DNA from: 66-474 sp035277545
GTDB taxonomy: Bacteria; Pseudomonadota; Gammaproteobacteria; Xanthomonadales; Rhodanobacteraceae
Assembly: GCA_035277545.1 (NCBI GenBank)
Contig: DATEKI010000020.1
Span: 1-17,493, forward strand
Reading direction: 5' to 3'
DNA length: 17,493 nucleotides
Below the pieces are notes generated by a model. The model had not been told where the DNA came from, did not search any database, and saw only the letters and a list, made by a program, of their open reading frames with translations. How positions within the stretch are numbered: position 1 is the stretch's first letter; the number at the start of each line of letters is the position of its first letter. This document shows positions 7,200 to 14,959 of the stretch, piece after piece. The position numbers and the translations under genes were made by a program.

Positions 7200-7228
7200 T
7201 TGACGCGCGCTTCACACGGTCCTATGGT
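7200..7228 (+). promoter_or_regulatory. Candidate promoter of the M23 peptidase-anmK operon
   Basis: TTGACG (7200-7205) and TATGGT (7223-7228) are exactly 17 bases apart. Transcription would start near 7235. That leaves a leader of about 35 bases before the ATG at 7270 and argues against the TTG at 7237 as a start. Confidence 0.6.
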
Positions 7229-7269
7229 ACGGCCCGTTGTGCGTCTCCACCTATTTTTCGGAAACCCCG

Positions 7270-8727
7270 ATGGATCGCCACCTCCGTCGCGCCACCCCTC
7301 ATGTTGTTCGTCGCCAGGCGATCCGTCGCAAGACCCGTCAATGCCATTCCCATTTCTATTCGCGTTGCGCGCATTGGTCGTTTCACGCCGATGCACCGTC
7401 GAGCAAGTTCCGCTGGGCGCGTGAAGCCTGGATCCTCGGTGGTGGCGCGTGCCTGCTGGCGCTGTTGACGCTGCTCGGCATCCCGGCCTGGGCCAGCATC
7501 ATCCATCATGACGTGGCGCAACCGGTGACGCGCGAAACACTGGCACTGCAATTGCCGCCCGCGCCGAAGGAAACCGCGCAACCGGCGGTTGCCTCGTGGA
7601 AGACCGTGGAAGTGCAACCCGGTGAGACGCTGTCGGAAATCTTCCAGAGCCAGGGCTTCGGCGGCGCCGACGTCGCCAGCGTGATGGCGAATGGCAAGGA
7701 TACCGGCGCGCTGAAAACGCTGCATCCCGGTGACCAGGTTGCGTTCCTGACCGATCCGCAAGGTCATTTCCAGGGCTTTCGTTACAGCCCCGACTCGGCG
7801 ACCTTGGTGACCCTCACCGCACAGCAGGACGGCAGCCTGAAGGCGCAGGTCACCGCGTTGCCGGTCGAGCGCCGCGTGCATTTCGCGCACGGCGAAGTCC
7901 AGGGTTCGCTGTTCGCGGCGGGCGAGAAGGCCGGATTGTCGGAAACCATGGTGTTGAAGCTCGCCGACGTGTTCAAGTACGACATCGACTTCATCAAGGA
8001 CTTGAAGAAGGGCGACCGTTTCACGGTGGTGTACGACGACATCTATCGCGATGGCAAGTATTCCGGCGCCGGCAACATCCTGGCCGCGGAATTCGTCAAC
8101 AACGGCCACAAATACACGGCCTACCGCTTCAAGCAAGGCGACGGAAGCATCGCCTACTACAGCCAGGATGGGAGGCCGCTGCGCAAGGGCCTGCTGCGCA
8201 CGCCGGTTTCGTTCACCCGCCTGTCGTCGACGTTCGGCATGCGCAAGGACCCGGTGCTGGGCTACACGCGCCTGCACAAGGGCGTCGATTACGCCGCGCC
8301 GACGGGCACGCCGGTGCACGCGGCCGGCGATGGCACGATCGTGTTCCGCGGCACCAAGCACGGTTACGGCAATTTCATCGCGATCAAGAACACGCCCACC
8401 TACACTACGGCGTACGGTCACATGTCGCGCTTCGCGCCAGGCCTGCACGTGGGATCGCACGTGACCCAGGGCGAAGTGATCGGCTACGTCGGCCAGACCG
8501 GCTTCGCCACCGGCCCGCACCTGCATTACGAAGTGCGCGTGGACGGCAAGCCGGAAAATCCGCTTACGGTGACGATGCCGCAGCCGCAACCGCTCTCGGG
8601 CAAGCTGATGGTCGCGTTCAAGGAACAGTCTGCTCCGATGGTGGCACGCATCCAGATGATCGACAACGCCACCCAGCGCCTCGCGCGGGCGGACGACGGT
8701 CACGCCGCCACGGTTGCCACCGACTGA
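7270..8727 (+). CDS. Membrane-anchored M23 family murein endopeptidase
   Basis: This encodes 485 residues, resembling MepM/OapA-type enzymes that cut peptide cross-links in peptidoglycan. A basic, His-rich cytoplasmic tail of about 50 residues precedes one membrane segment (about 54-75), placing the rest in the periplasm. Residues about 110-165 look like the LysM/OapA-like wall-binding domain (VQPGETLSEIFQSQGF). A middle domain follows, then the zinc peptidase. HKGVDY gives His336 and Asp340, AYGHMSRF gives His384, and GPHLHYEV gives His417 and His419. All catalytic residues are present, so it should be active. The ATG at 7270 is preferred over an in-frame TTG at 7237 because of the promoter position. 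The stop is four bases before the ATG of anmK, so the two form an operon. Confidence 0.9.
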   Translation: MDRHLRRATPHVVRRQAIRRKTRQCHSHFYSRCAHWSFHADAPSSKFRWAREAWILGGGACLLALLTLLGIPAWASIIHHDVAQPVTRETLALQLPPAPKETAQPAVASWKTVEVQPGETLSEIFQSQGFGGADVASVMANGKDTGALKTLHPGDQVAFLTDPQGHFQGFRYSPDSATLVTLTAQQDGSLKAQVTALPVERRVHFAHGEVQGSLFAAGEKAGLSETMVLKLADVFKYDIDFIKDLKKGDRFTVVYDDIYRDGKYSGAGNILAAEFVNNGHKYTAYRFKQGDGSIAYYSQDGRPLRKGLLRTPVSFTRLSSTFGMRKDPVLGYTRLHKGVDYAAPTGTPVHAAGDGTIVFRGTKHGYGNFIAIKNTPTYTTAYGHMSRFAPGLHVGSHVTQGEVIGYVGQTGFATGPHLHYEVRVDGKPENPLTVTMPQPQPLSGKLMVAFKEQSAPMVARIQMIDNATQRLARADDGHAATVATD

Positions 8728-8731
8728 CCGC

Positions 8732-9868
8732 ATGGCCGTGGCTGACGCCGCGCCGCTCTACCTCGGACTGATTTCAGGCACCAGCGCCGACGGCATCGAC
8801 GCCGCGCTGGTGCGGTTTGCGCCGAGGCTCGAAATCCTCGCGGCGCGCACGTCTCCGTATCCGGATGCCTTGCGCGCGCGCATCGTTGCGCTGGCGCGCA
8901 ATGACGCCGCGATCACGCTGGACGACCTTGGGCATCTCGACGTCGAAATCGGCGAGCGCTTCGCCGAGGCCGCGCTGGCACTGCTGCGCGACGCGAACAT
9001 GGCGCCGCATGCGATCACGGCACTCGGTTCGCACGGCCAGACCGTGTGCCATCGTCCCGCCGGGCCGCATCCGTTCACGCTGCAACTCGGCGATCCCGGC
9101 GTCATCGCGGAACGCACCGGCATCGCCACGGTGGCGGATTTCCGCCGGGCCGATGTCGCGGCGGGCGGGCAGGGCGCGCCGCTGCTGCCGGCCTTGCACG
9201 AGGCAGTGCTCGCGGATCCGGTCATCCCGCGCGCGATCTTGAACCTCGGCGGTATCGCCAACCTCACGCTGCTGGTTCCGGGCAGGCCCGTGCTGGGTTT
9301 CGACACCGGCCCCGCGAACTGCCTGATGGATGCATGGTCGCTGCGCGTGCGCGGAACGCCGCGTGACGAAGGCGGCGGCTGGGCGCGCAGCGGCCATCCG
9401 AACCCGGCGTTGCTGAGGCACCTGCTTGGCGAACCCTACTTCAGGCAGCCGCCGCCCAAAAGCACAGGCCGCGAAGTTTTCAACCTGGACTGGCTGGACG
9501 CACGGCTGCCGCAGGGTCTTGCGCCCGAAGACGTGCAGGCGACCTTGCTGCAACTTTCCGCGCGCAGCATTGCCGACGCGCTGCGCGCCAACACACCGGA
9601 AACCCGCGAGGTGTACGCCTGTGGCGGCGGCGTGCACAACGGTGCATTGATGGGTGCGCTGCGCATCGAGCTGCCGGGCGTGGCACTCGATACCACTGCG
9701 GCGCTCGGCCTCGATCCCGATTTCGTCGAAGCCGTCGGCTTTGCATGGTTGGCGCGGGCGCGACTTGAAAACCTGCCCGGCAACCTGCCTTCGGTCACCG
9801 GCGCGCGCGGACCGCGGGTGCTGGGTGGCGTTTACGCGCCGCTGGCTTGCGCCTGGACCGATGCCTGA
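8732..9868 (+). CDS. anmK: Anhydro-N-acetylmuramic acid kinase
   Basis: This encodes 378 residues. AnmK uses ATP to open and phosphorylate 1,6-anhydroMurNAc to MurNAc-6-phosphate in the cytoplasm, a step of cell-wall recycling. The N-terminus has the family signature LGLISGTSADGIDAAL. Later blocks are GSHGQTVCHRP, NLGGIANLTLL, GFDTGPANCLMD and VYACGGGVHNGALM. All fit the sugar-kinase/Hsp70-like fold, and the length is normal. The ATG at 8732 lies just after the peptidase stop, and a TTG six codons earlier inside that gene is less likely. No clear ribosome-binding site is visible, so translation is probably coupled to the upstream gene. The last 37 bases overlap the 3' end of ampG on the other strand. 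Confidence 0.95.
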   Translation: MAVADAAPLYLGLISGTSADGIDAALVRFAPRLEILAARTSPYPDALRARIVALARNDAAITLDDLGHLDVEIGERFAEAALALLRDANMAPHAITALGSHGQTVCHRPAGPHPFTLQLGDPGVIAERTGIATVADFRRADVAAGGQGAPLLPALHEAVLADPVIPRAILNLGGIANLTLLVPGRPVLGFDTGPANCLMDAWSLRVRGTPRDEGGGWARSGHPNPALLRHLLGEPYFRQPPPKSTGREVFNLDWLDARLPQGLAPEDVQATLLQLSARSIADALRANTPETREVYACGGGVHNGALMGALRIELPGVALDTTAALGLDPDFVEAVGFAWLARARLENLPGNLPSVTGARGPRVLGGVYAPLACAWTDA

Positions 9869-11151
9869 TGCGCGCGCAGGCGCGGTTCGAGCCAGAGGAA
9901 AAGCAACACCGCCGGCAGCACGGCCAACACTGTCAACACGAAGTAGAACCCGTAACTGGTCGCCATCACGATGCCGCCCGCGAAAAAGCCCAGCAGCTTG
10001 CCCGGCAAATTCACCAGCGACGAAAGCAGCGCGTATTGCGTGGCCGTGTGGCGCACGTTGACCAGGGATGAAAGGAATGCGACCGTCGGCGGACCCAGGA
10101 ATCCCAGCGTGAAATTCAGTCCGGATATCACGACGGTCAACACGGCAAGGTTTCCTTGGTTGCCGATCAGCAGCAGGTACAGGAAATTGCTTCCGCCGCA
10201 TACCACGATCCCGGCAAGCAAGCTGCGCCGCACACCGAGGCGCTCCACCGCGGCACCGCCCACGAACACACCGGCGATGCCCAGCAACACACCGTAACCC
10301 TTGGTGATCGTGCCGATCGCGGTCTTGCTGAAACCCATGTCGCGATAGAACGGACTCACGATGCCGCCGATCGTTGCCTGCTCGGGAATCTTGAACAGCA
10401 GGATGAACAGCAGCGTCACCAACGCCAGCAACCAGCCATAACGATGGAAGAAATCCACGAACGGTTCGACCACGCCTTCGCGCATCGCTTCGCTCCACCG
10501 CGCCGCGCGAAGGCGGTGTACTTGCGGTTCCCTCGCCACGCAGTTGGCGACAATGGGGATGGCCATGCACGCTGCCATCGCACCGTATACCAGACTCCAC
10601 GACATGTGGTCGGCCATCACGAGCGCGACGCCACCCGCCAGGATGTAGCCGACCCGGTAGCCGAGCGAATAGGTGGTGACCAGCGGACCTTGCGCTTCCG
10701 GCGGCGCGATCTCGATGCGATAGGCATCGACGGCGGCATCCTGGGTCGCACCGAAAATCGCGACACACAGGGTCACCGCGATGAAGACACCCAGATCGTC
10801 CGGCGTCAGTGCCGCCATCACCAGCAACCCCGCGGTCAACCCGCACTGCGCAAACAGCAGCCAGCCGCGCCGCAATCCCAATCGCGAAAACCCCGGCAAC
10901 CGCCAGTGGTCGAGCAATGGCGCCCATACGAACTTGAACTCGTAGGCGAGGCTGGCGCTGGCGATCATCGTGATGTCTTTGAGATTGATGCCGCGCGAGT
11001 GGAGCCAGAAGGCCAGCGTGCCGCTGACCAGCAGGAATGGCAGACCCGATGAAAAGCCGAAAAAGAACATCGTCCACGCAGCCGGCTGGGTGAACGCTTT
11101 CCACAGCGGCATTTTTTTCCTGCGCGGAACCGTCACAGCCGCTTCGCTCAT
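9832..11151 (-). CDS. ampG: AmpG-type muropeptide permease
   Basis: This encodes 439 residues, an inner-membrane MFS transporter that imports anhydro-muropeptides released from the wall. The first segment (PAAWTMFFFGFSSGLPFLL) and YEFKFVWAPLLD are typical of AmpG, as are FGATQDAAVDAYRIE and YRVGYILAGG. About 12 hydrophobic segments are visible, with a long cytoplasmic loop near 205-245. It is shorter than E. coli AmpG, which has two extra C-terminal helices. The start codon overlaps the xthA stop (ATGA), so the two genes are cotranscribed and coupled. It faces anmK, the kinase that uses its imported sugar. In some bacteria AmpG also feeds the beta-lactamase induction signal, but no ampR or ampC is in this window. 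Confidence 0.92.
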   Translation of the reverse strand: MSEAAVTVPRRKKMPLWKAFTQPAAWTMFFFGFSSGLPFLLVSGTLAFWLHSRGINLKDITMIASASLAYEFKFVWAPLLDHWRLPGFSRLGLRRGWLLFAQCGLTAGLLVMAALTPDDLGVFIAVTLCVAIFGATQDAAVDAYRIEIAPPEAQGPLVTTYSLGYRVGYILAGGVALVMADHMSWSLVYGAMAACMAIPIVANCVAREPQVHRLRAARWSEAMREGVVEPFVDFFHRYGWLLALVTLLFILLFKIPEQATIGGIVSPFYRDMGFSKTAIGTITKGYGVLLGIAGVFVGGAAVERLGVRRSLLAGIVVCGGSNFLYLLLIGNQGNLAVLTVVISGLNFTLGFLGPPTVAFLSSLVNVRHTATQYALLSSLVNLPGKLLGFFAGGIVMATSYGFYFVLTVLAVLPAVLLFLWLEPRLRAHQASVQAQASGA

Positions 11152-11948
11152 TCGGCGTAATCCACCGCGTAGGGTGCGTGATCGGAAAACCGCGGATCAC
11201 GTGCGATCGCACAGGCGCGCGCGCGCTTGCCGATGCCCGGTGTCGTGATCTGGTAATCGATGCGCCAGCCGACATTGTTGGCGCGCGCACCGCCGCGATT
11301 GGACCACCACGTGTATTCCTCGGCGTCCGGCTTCACTACGCGGAAACTGTCCAGCCAGCCGTGTTTCGGGGCGGGCGTACCGTCGCCGTGCGTGTCGGCG
11401 ATCAGCGCGTTCAACCATGCGCGCTCTTCCGGCAGGCAGCCGGAATTCTTCTGGTTGGATTTCCAGTTGCGGATGTCGCGTTCGCTGCGCACGATGTTCC
11501 AGTCGCCGCACAGGACGTATTCGCGTCCGCTCGCAAGCCACTTGTCAAAGATCGCCCGCAGCTTCTTCATGGCCTCGAACTTGAATCGCTGGCGCTCCTC
11601 GCCCGAGGTGCCCGACGGCACGTACAGCGACACGACCGACAGCTTGCCGAAGCGTACTTCGACATAGCGCCCTTCATCGTCGAAGGCTTTCCAGCCGATC
11701 TTCGTGAGCACTTCGTCAGGCTCGCGCTTCGCGTAGATTGCGACACCGCTGTAGCCCTTCTTGGTCACCGCGTCGCGATAAAAGCAATGATGGCGATCGG
11801 GACGAAAACACGAATCGGTGAGCTGCGCTTCCTGCGCCTTGGTTTCCTGGACGCAGGTGACGTCCGCGTCCTGTGCGGCCAGCCAATCGAAAAAGCCCTT
11901 GCTTGCGGCCGAACGGATGCCGTTGGCATTGAAGGAGATGATGCGCAC
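11148..11948 (-). CDS. xthA: Exodeoxyribonuclease III (AP endonuclease)
   Basis: This encodes 266 residues of the Mg-dependent exonuclease III family, which cuts DNA at abasic sites and removes blocked 3' ends in base-excision repair. The signature residues are all present: NANGIR (Asn7), QETK (Glu35), GDWN (Asp149, Asn151), WRIDY (Asp231) and FSDHAP (Asp256, His257). The length matches E. coli XthA. The start codon is GTG at 11948, chosen because the protein begins MRIISFNANG as in the family. It is the first gene of the xthA-ampG unit and is divergent from pyrE across 83 bases. No convincing sigma-70 promoter was found in that gap. Confidence 0.96.
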   Translation of the reverse strand: MRIISFNANGIRSAASKGFFDWLAAQDADVTCVQETKAQEAQLTDSCFRPDRHHCFYRDAVTKKGYSGVAIYAKREPDEVLTKIGWKAFDDEGRYVEVRFGKLSVVSLYVPSGTSGEERQRFKFEAMKKLRAIFDKWLASGREYVLCGDWNIVRSERDIRNWKSNQKNSGCLPEERAWLNALIADTHGDGTPAPKHGWLDSFRVVKPDAEEYTWWSNRGGARANNVGWRIDYQITTPGIGKRARACAIARDPRFSDHAPYAVDYAE

Positions 11949-12031
11949 GGGACGTGGTTCCGGATTGCGGTTCGCGAGAGGGTAACATTGCGGCGGTCAC
12001 TCCAGATGCCACATGCCGGCGATACCAACAC

Positions 12032-12676
12032 ATGCTTGCCCACCAACAGGCCTTCCTGCAGACCGCACTCGATCGCGGCGTGCTCCGCTTCGGCGACTTC
12101 ACGCTGAAGTCGGGCCGCCAGAGCCCCTACTTCTTCAACATGGGACGCATCGACAGCGGCGCCGCGCTCGCTGCCGTCGGCACCGCCTACGCCGACACCA
12201 TCGTGGCGAACGCCATCGGCTTCGACATGCTGTTCGGGCCGGCCTACAAGGGCATCCCGCTGGCGGCCGCGACCGCGATCGCGCTGGCCAGCGGCCACGG
12301 CCGCGACGCACCCTGGGCCTACAACCGCAAGGAAGCCAAGGACCATGGCGAGGGCGGCTTGCTGGTCGGCGCGCCACTCGCGGGAAGGGTGCTGATCGTG
12401 GACGACGTGATCACCGCGGGCACCGCGGTGCGCGAATCGCTGGGGCTCATCCGGGCCGCGGGCGCCGAAGTGGCGGGCGTGCTGGTCGCCCTGGACCGGC
12501 AGGAGCGCGGGCAGGGTGAGCTTTCCGCGACCCAGGAGCTCGCGCGCGAACGCGGCGTGCCGGTTTTCGCCATCGTGGGCCTGGCCGATCTGCTGGAGTT
12601 CGCGGGCAGCCGCGCCGATCTTGCAGGGCAGCGCGGGCGGCTGGAGGCTTACCGCACCCGCTACGGCGCACGCTAG
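12032..12676 (+). CDS. pyrE: Orotate phosphoribosyltransferase
   Basis: This encodes 214 residues. PyrE joins orotate to PRPP, giving OMP, the fifth step of pyrimidine synthesis in the cytoplasm. VLIVDDVITAGTA at 120-132 is the PRPP-binding motif. RKEAKDHGEGG near 99-109 is the mobile catalytic loop with its Lys and His, and FGDFTLKSGRQSPYFF near 21-36 is the N-terminal substrate region. The length fits E. coli PyrE (213). The frame is open upstream to 11954, but the ATG at 12032 matches the family start. There is no obvious ribosome-binding site, so the start may be weakly translated. It stands alone, with no other pyrimidine genes nearby. Confidence 0.96.
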   Translation: MLAHQQAFLQTALDRGVLRFGDFTLKSGRQSPYFFNMGRIDSGAALAAVGTAYADTIVANAIGFDMLFGPAYKGIPLAAATAIALASGHGRDAPWAYNRKEAKDHGEGGLLVGAPLAGRVLIVDDVITAGTAVRESLGLIRAAGAEVAGVLVALDRQERGQGELSATQELARERGVPVFAIVGLADLLEFAGSRADLAGQRGRLEAYRTRYGAR

Positions 12677-12726
12677 GAACGCGTTGCGTGGGGGCGTCGG
12701 CCCACAAATTGCATGAACCCCGGGTC

Positions 12727-12732
12727 TATACT
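12727..12732 (+). promoter_or_regulatory. Candidate -10 box upstream of the DUF4124 gene
   Basis: TATACT is one base from the TATAAT consensus and lies 22 bases before the ATG at 12755. A TTGCAT at 12709-12714 is only 12 bases away, too close for a standard -35. The promoter call therefore rests on the -10 alone. Confidence 0.35.
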
Positions 12733-12754
12733 GACCCTCCACCCCGGAGCCCCC

Positions 12755-13417
12755 ATGCGTCGGACCGTCCTGTTCCTGTTGCCCGCGTTGCTGCTGGCCG
12801 CCAGCGCGGTGACACCCGTCCGCGCCACCGACAATGCGACGGCCGTGCACTATCGCTGGAAGGATGCGGCGGGTGTCGTGCACTTCAGCGACACGATCCC
12901 GGCCTCGGCGCTGGCCGGCGGCTATGACGTGGTCAACAACGATGGACGGGTGGTGCGCCACGTTGCACGCGAACTGACGCCGGCCGAACGCAAGGCCGCC
13001 GCGGCCGAAGCGGCGCGCGAAGCGGCCGCGAAACGCGCAGCGCAGCAACAGAGCCTGGAAGATACCCAGATGCTGTCGGCCTATCCGACCGACAAGGACC
13101 TGCAACAGTCGCAGCAAGCGCAGTTGCAGCAGATCCAGACCGACATCGCCACTTTGCAGACCAACCTGCGCAGCCAGGAAAGCACGCTGACCGACCTGCT
13201 GGCGCACGCGGCGGACCTGGAACACTCCGGCAAGCCGATTCCACCCATCGTGAACCAGCGCATCACGGAACAGCGGGCAAGTGTCAACCAGGAACGCAAC
13301 GCGCTGTCGCGGCGCCACGCCGACCTGGCCCATGCGCAAACGAAATTCGCGACGCAGCTGCAGCGTTATCGCACCCTGCGCGCCAAGTACCAGGGTGGCG
13401 ACTCGCAACCGCAGTAG
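12755..13417 (+). CDS. Exported DUF4124 domain protein with coiled coil
   Basis: This encodes 220 residues. Residues 1 to about 25 form a signal peptide (MRRTVLFLLPALLLAASA, then VRA). Residues about 30-70 are a DUF4124 domain, with the typical HYRWKDAAGVVHFSDTIP; this domain is common in exported proteins of Xanthomonadales and relatives, function unknown. An Ala/Lys/Glu-rich helix then leads into a long Gln-rich coiled coil (about 95-210), so it may oligomerise in the periplasm. The ATG at 12755 is preferred to an in-frame ATG at 12713 because it follows GGAG and starts a proper signal peptide. It lies 78 bases after pyrE with its own -10 candidate, so it is probably transcribed separately. 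Confidence 0.85.
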   Translation: MRRTVLFLLPALLLAASAVTPVRATDNATAVHYRWKDAAGVVHFSDTIPASALAGGYDVVNNDGRVVRHVARELTPAERKAAAAEAAREAAAKRAAQQQSLEDTQMLSAYPTDKDLQQSQQAQLQQIQTDIATLQTNLRSQESTLTDLLAHAADLEHSGKPIPPIVNQRITEQRASVNQERNALSRRHADLAHAQTKFATQLQRYRTLRAKYQGGDSQPQ

Positions 13418-13526
13418 CGGAGCCGTTTCAAAAGCGCGACGGTACGGCTACTGGTCGCCCATCGCGGCTGCGAGGGCCGTTCACGCGTTCGTTGCCGCAC
13501 GGCAATCAGGGAGACGGCTCTCCGAT

Positions 13527-13799
13527 TCACGCCGCCGGCCGGCCTGCCTCGATGTGGCCGGAGAGCGCGCGCAGCGAGCCGAATACACGGCGATTGTCGG
13601 GATTGTCCGAACGCAACTGCACTCCATAACGCTTGGAGACCGCCAACGCGAGTTCCAGTGCATCGATGGAGTCGAGGCCCAGGTCCCCTCCGAACAGCGG
13701 CGCCTCCGGGTCGATGCTTTCCGGCTTCACGTTTTCAAGGCTCAGGCTGTCGACGATCAACTTCGCCAATTCCTGCTCCGCAGGGGTCTGCTGGGTCAT
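13527..13799 (-). CDS. Acyl carrier protein
   Basis: This encodes 90 residues. The motif GGDLGLDSIDALEL places the phosphopantetheine attachment site at Ser44, and the short, acidic, helical make-up is that of a stand-alone acyl carrier protein. Its neighbour and likely partner is the divergent XanB2-type chorismatase. In Xanthomonas an ACP works with XanB2 products in xanthomonadin (aryl polyene) synthesis, so this may carry a hydroxybenzoyl or polyene chain (inference). It is not the fatty-acid AcpP by context, as no fab genes are near. An in-frame ATG six codons earlier (13817) is possible. 13799 is preferred because TGGAG lies about 8 bases upstream and because of the candidate -10 at 13837-13842. 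Confidence 0.9.
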   Translation of the reverse strand: MTQQTPAEQELAKLIVDSLSLENVKPESIDPEAPLFGGDLGLDSIDALELALAVSKRYGVQLRSDNPDNRRVFGSLRALSGHIEAGRPAA

Positions 13800-13836
13800 G
13801 CTCCGGGGCTCCACCATCGCGCTCGATCAGCCGGTT

Positions 13837-13842
13837 AGTGTA
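13837..13842 (-). promoter_or_regulatory. Candidate -10 box of the acyl carrier protein gene
   Basis: TACACT on the minus strand is a good -10 match, about 38 bases before the ATG at 13799. The hexamer 17 bases upstream (GTCTTG) is a poor -35. The 116-base gap to the chorismatase gene must also hold that gene's promoter, which I could not place. Confidence 0.3.
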
Positions 13843-13915
13843 GCATGATGGGTTTGAATCAAGACGTTATCGGAAGGCTTGAACCCATGCATCGAACCGG
13901 CACGGACGCAAGCGC

Positions 13916-14896
13916 ATGACCGGCACCACCCTCGGTGCGTTCCGCGTCGCGTACCACGATAATTCGGTGCAAACCCTGCTCGACCGGCCCGGCACGCTGG
14001 CCGTGTTCAGTTTTTCCCCCGCGACGCCGCACCTCACCGATCCCCGTCATCTGCAGGTTGCGCAAGCGGCCCTGGGTTCGATGCCGCTCGAGTGCTGGTC
14101 GGTTGCGGGGGAAGTGGTCCACGGCCGGGAAGGAGACCTGCACTGGTCGCGCGGAGCCGGCTGGCAGTTCATGGCGGTCGAAGTCGACGAATCGGCCGGT
14201 GGCATCGAAGCCGCATGCGAATACGCTTACGATCAATTGCTCGCACACCTTGCGGCCAGCCCGGAGCGACACCTGCTGCGGGTCTGGAATTACCTCCACG
14301 CCATCAATGCAGGCGAAGGCGACGCGGAACGCTATCGCCGCTTCTGCAGCGCGCGTGCGCACAGCATGGCCGCACACGGCCTGGTGCGTTTCCCGGCCGC
14401 GACCGCGATCGGGCACCGCGCTGCGCCGGGTCGGCTGCAGGTGTACGCGCTGTCGGCGGCGGCCGACGGACGTGCACTGGAAAATCCGCGCCAGGTAAGT
14501 GCATGGGAGTATCCACGGCAGTACGGCCCGACTGCACCCAGCTTCGCGCGCGCGATGCTGCTGCCGCAGGGCGGCCTCGCGATTTCCGGCACCGCTGCGG
14601 TGATCGGCCACGCCTCCCATCACGTCGAAGATGTCACGGCCCAGGTCGACGAGGCGGTGGCGAACCTGCGCGCCTTGTTGGAGCGTGCCGCACTTCCGGC
14701 GTTCGATGCGCTTTCGCCCCTGAAGGTTTACGTGCGGCATCCGGAAGACGCCGAAGCGGTCGGCACGGCGCTCGCGCGGCATCTCGATGCATCGGTTCCA
14801 CGCATCCTTCTGCAAGGCGACATCTGCCGCACCGAGTTGCTGGTCGAAATCGATGGCTGGTCGAGCTTTCCGCGCTTGCGATCAGCCGGGGGCTGA
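13916..14896 (+). CDS. xanB2: XanB2-like chorismatase (hydroxybenzoate synthase)
   Basis: This encodes 326 residues of the FkbO/Hyg5/XanB2 chorismatase family. XanB2 of Xanthomonas turns chorismate into 3- and 4-hydroxybenzoate, feeding xanthomonadin pigment and ubiquinone. The family block VWNYLHAINAGEGDAERYRRFCSARA is at about residues 122-147 (long motif, key residues W, N, E, R, Y). The C-terminal GDICRTELLVEIDG holds Cys304 and Glu311. Their seven-residue spacing equals that of the Cys and Glu I recall as active-site residues in Hyg5, which would favour 3-hydroxybenzoate formation (from memory, not checked). Length and ends look complete. No signal peptide is present. It is divergent from the acyl carrier protein gene. 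The ATG at 13916 has only a weak ribosome-binding site. Confidence 0.85.
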   Translation: MTGTTLGAFRVAYHDNSVQTLLDRPGTLAVFSFSPATPHLTDPRHLQVAQAALGSMPLECWSVAGEVVHGREGDLHWSRGAGWQFMAVEVDESAGGIEAACEYAYDQLLAHLAASPERHLLRVWNYLHAINAGEGDAERYRRFCSARAHSMAAHGLVRFPAATAIGHRAAPGRLQVYALSAAADGRALENPRQVSAWEYPRQYGPTAPSFARAMLLPQGGLAISGTAAVIGHASHHVEDVTAQVDEAVANLRALLERAALPAFDALSPLKVYVRHPEDAEAVGTALARHLDASVPRILLQGDICRTELLVEIDGWSSFPRLRSAGG

Positions 14897-14959
14897 TCGC
14901 GCGGGGAGCCGGGAGGCATGGATGCCGATCGGAAGACCCACCGAGGACGGTTGCTTGCG

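Noticed and set aside
7237..7269. TTG at 7237 as the start of the M23 peptidase
   Set aside because: It would sit almost at the predicted transcription start with no ribosome-binding site. The ATG at 7270 fits better.
8774..11290. Minus-strand open frame of 838 codons over anmK and ampG
   Set aside because: AnmK and AmpG motifs lie in other frames over the whole length, and this translation has no domain signal.
11765..13408. Minus-strand open frame of 547 codons across pyrE and the DUF4124 gene
   Set aside because: It is antisense to two recognisable genes and overlaps xthA on the same strand in another frame. Its composition is typical of a GC-rich shadow frame.
13418..13526. Possible hairpin between the DUF4124 and ACP genes (AGCCGT with ACGGCT, and a longer imperfect pairing across about 90 bases)
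   Set aside because: The arms are short, the loops long, and no T-run follows on either strand, so a terminator call is not supported.
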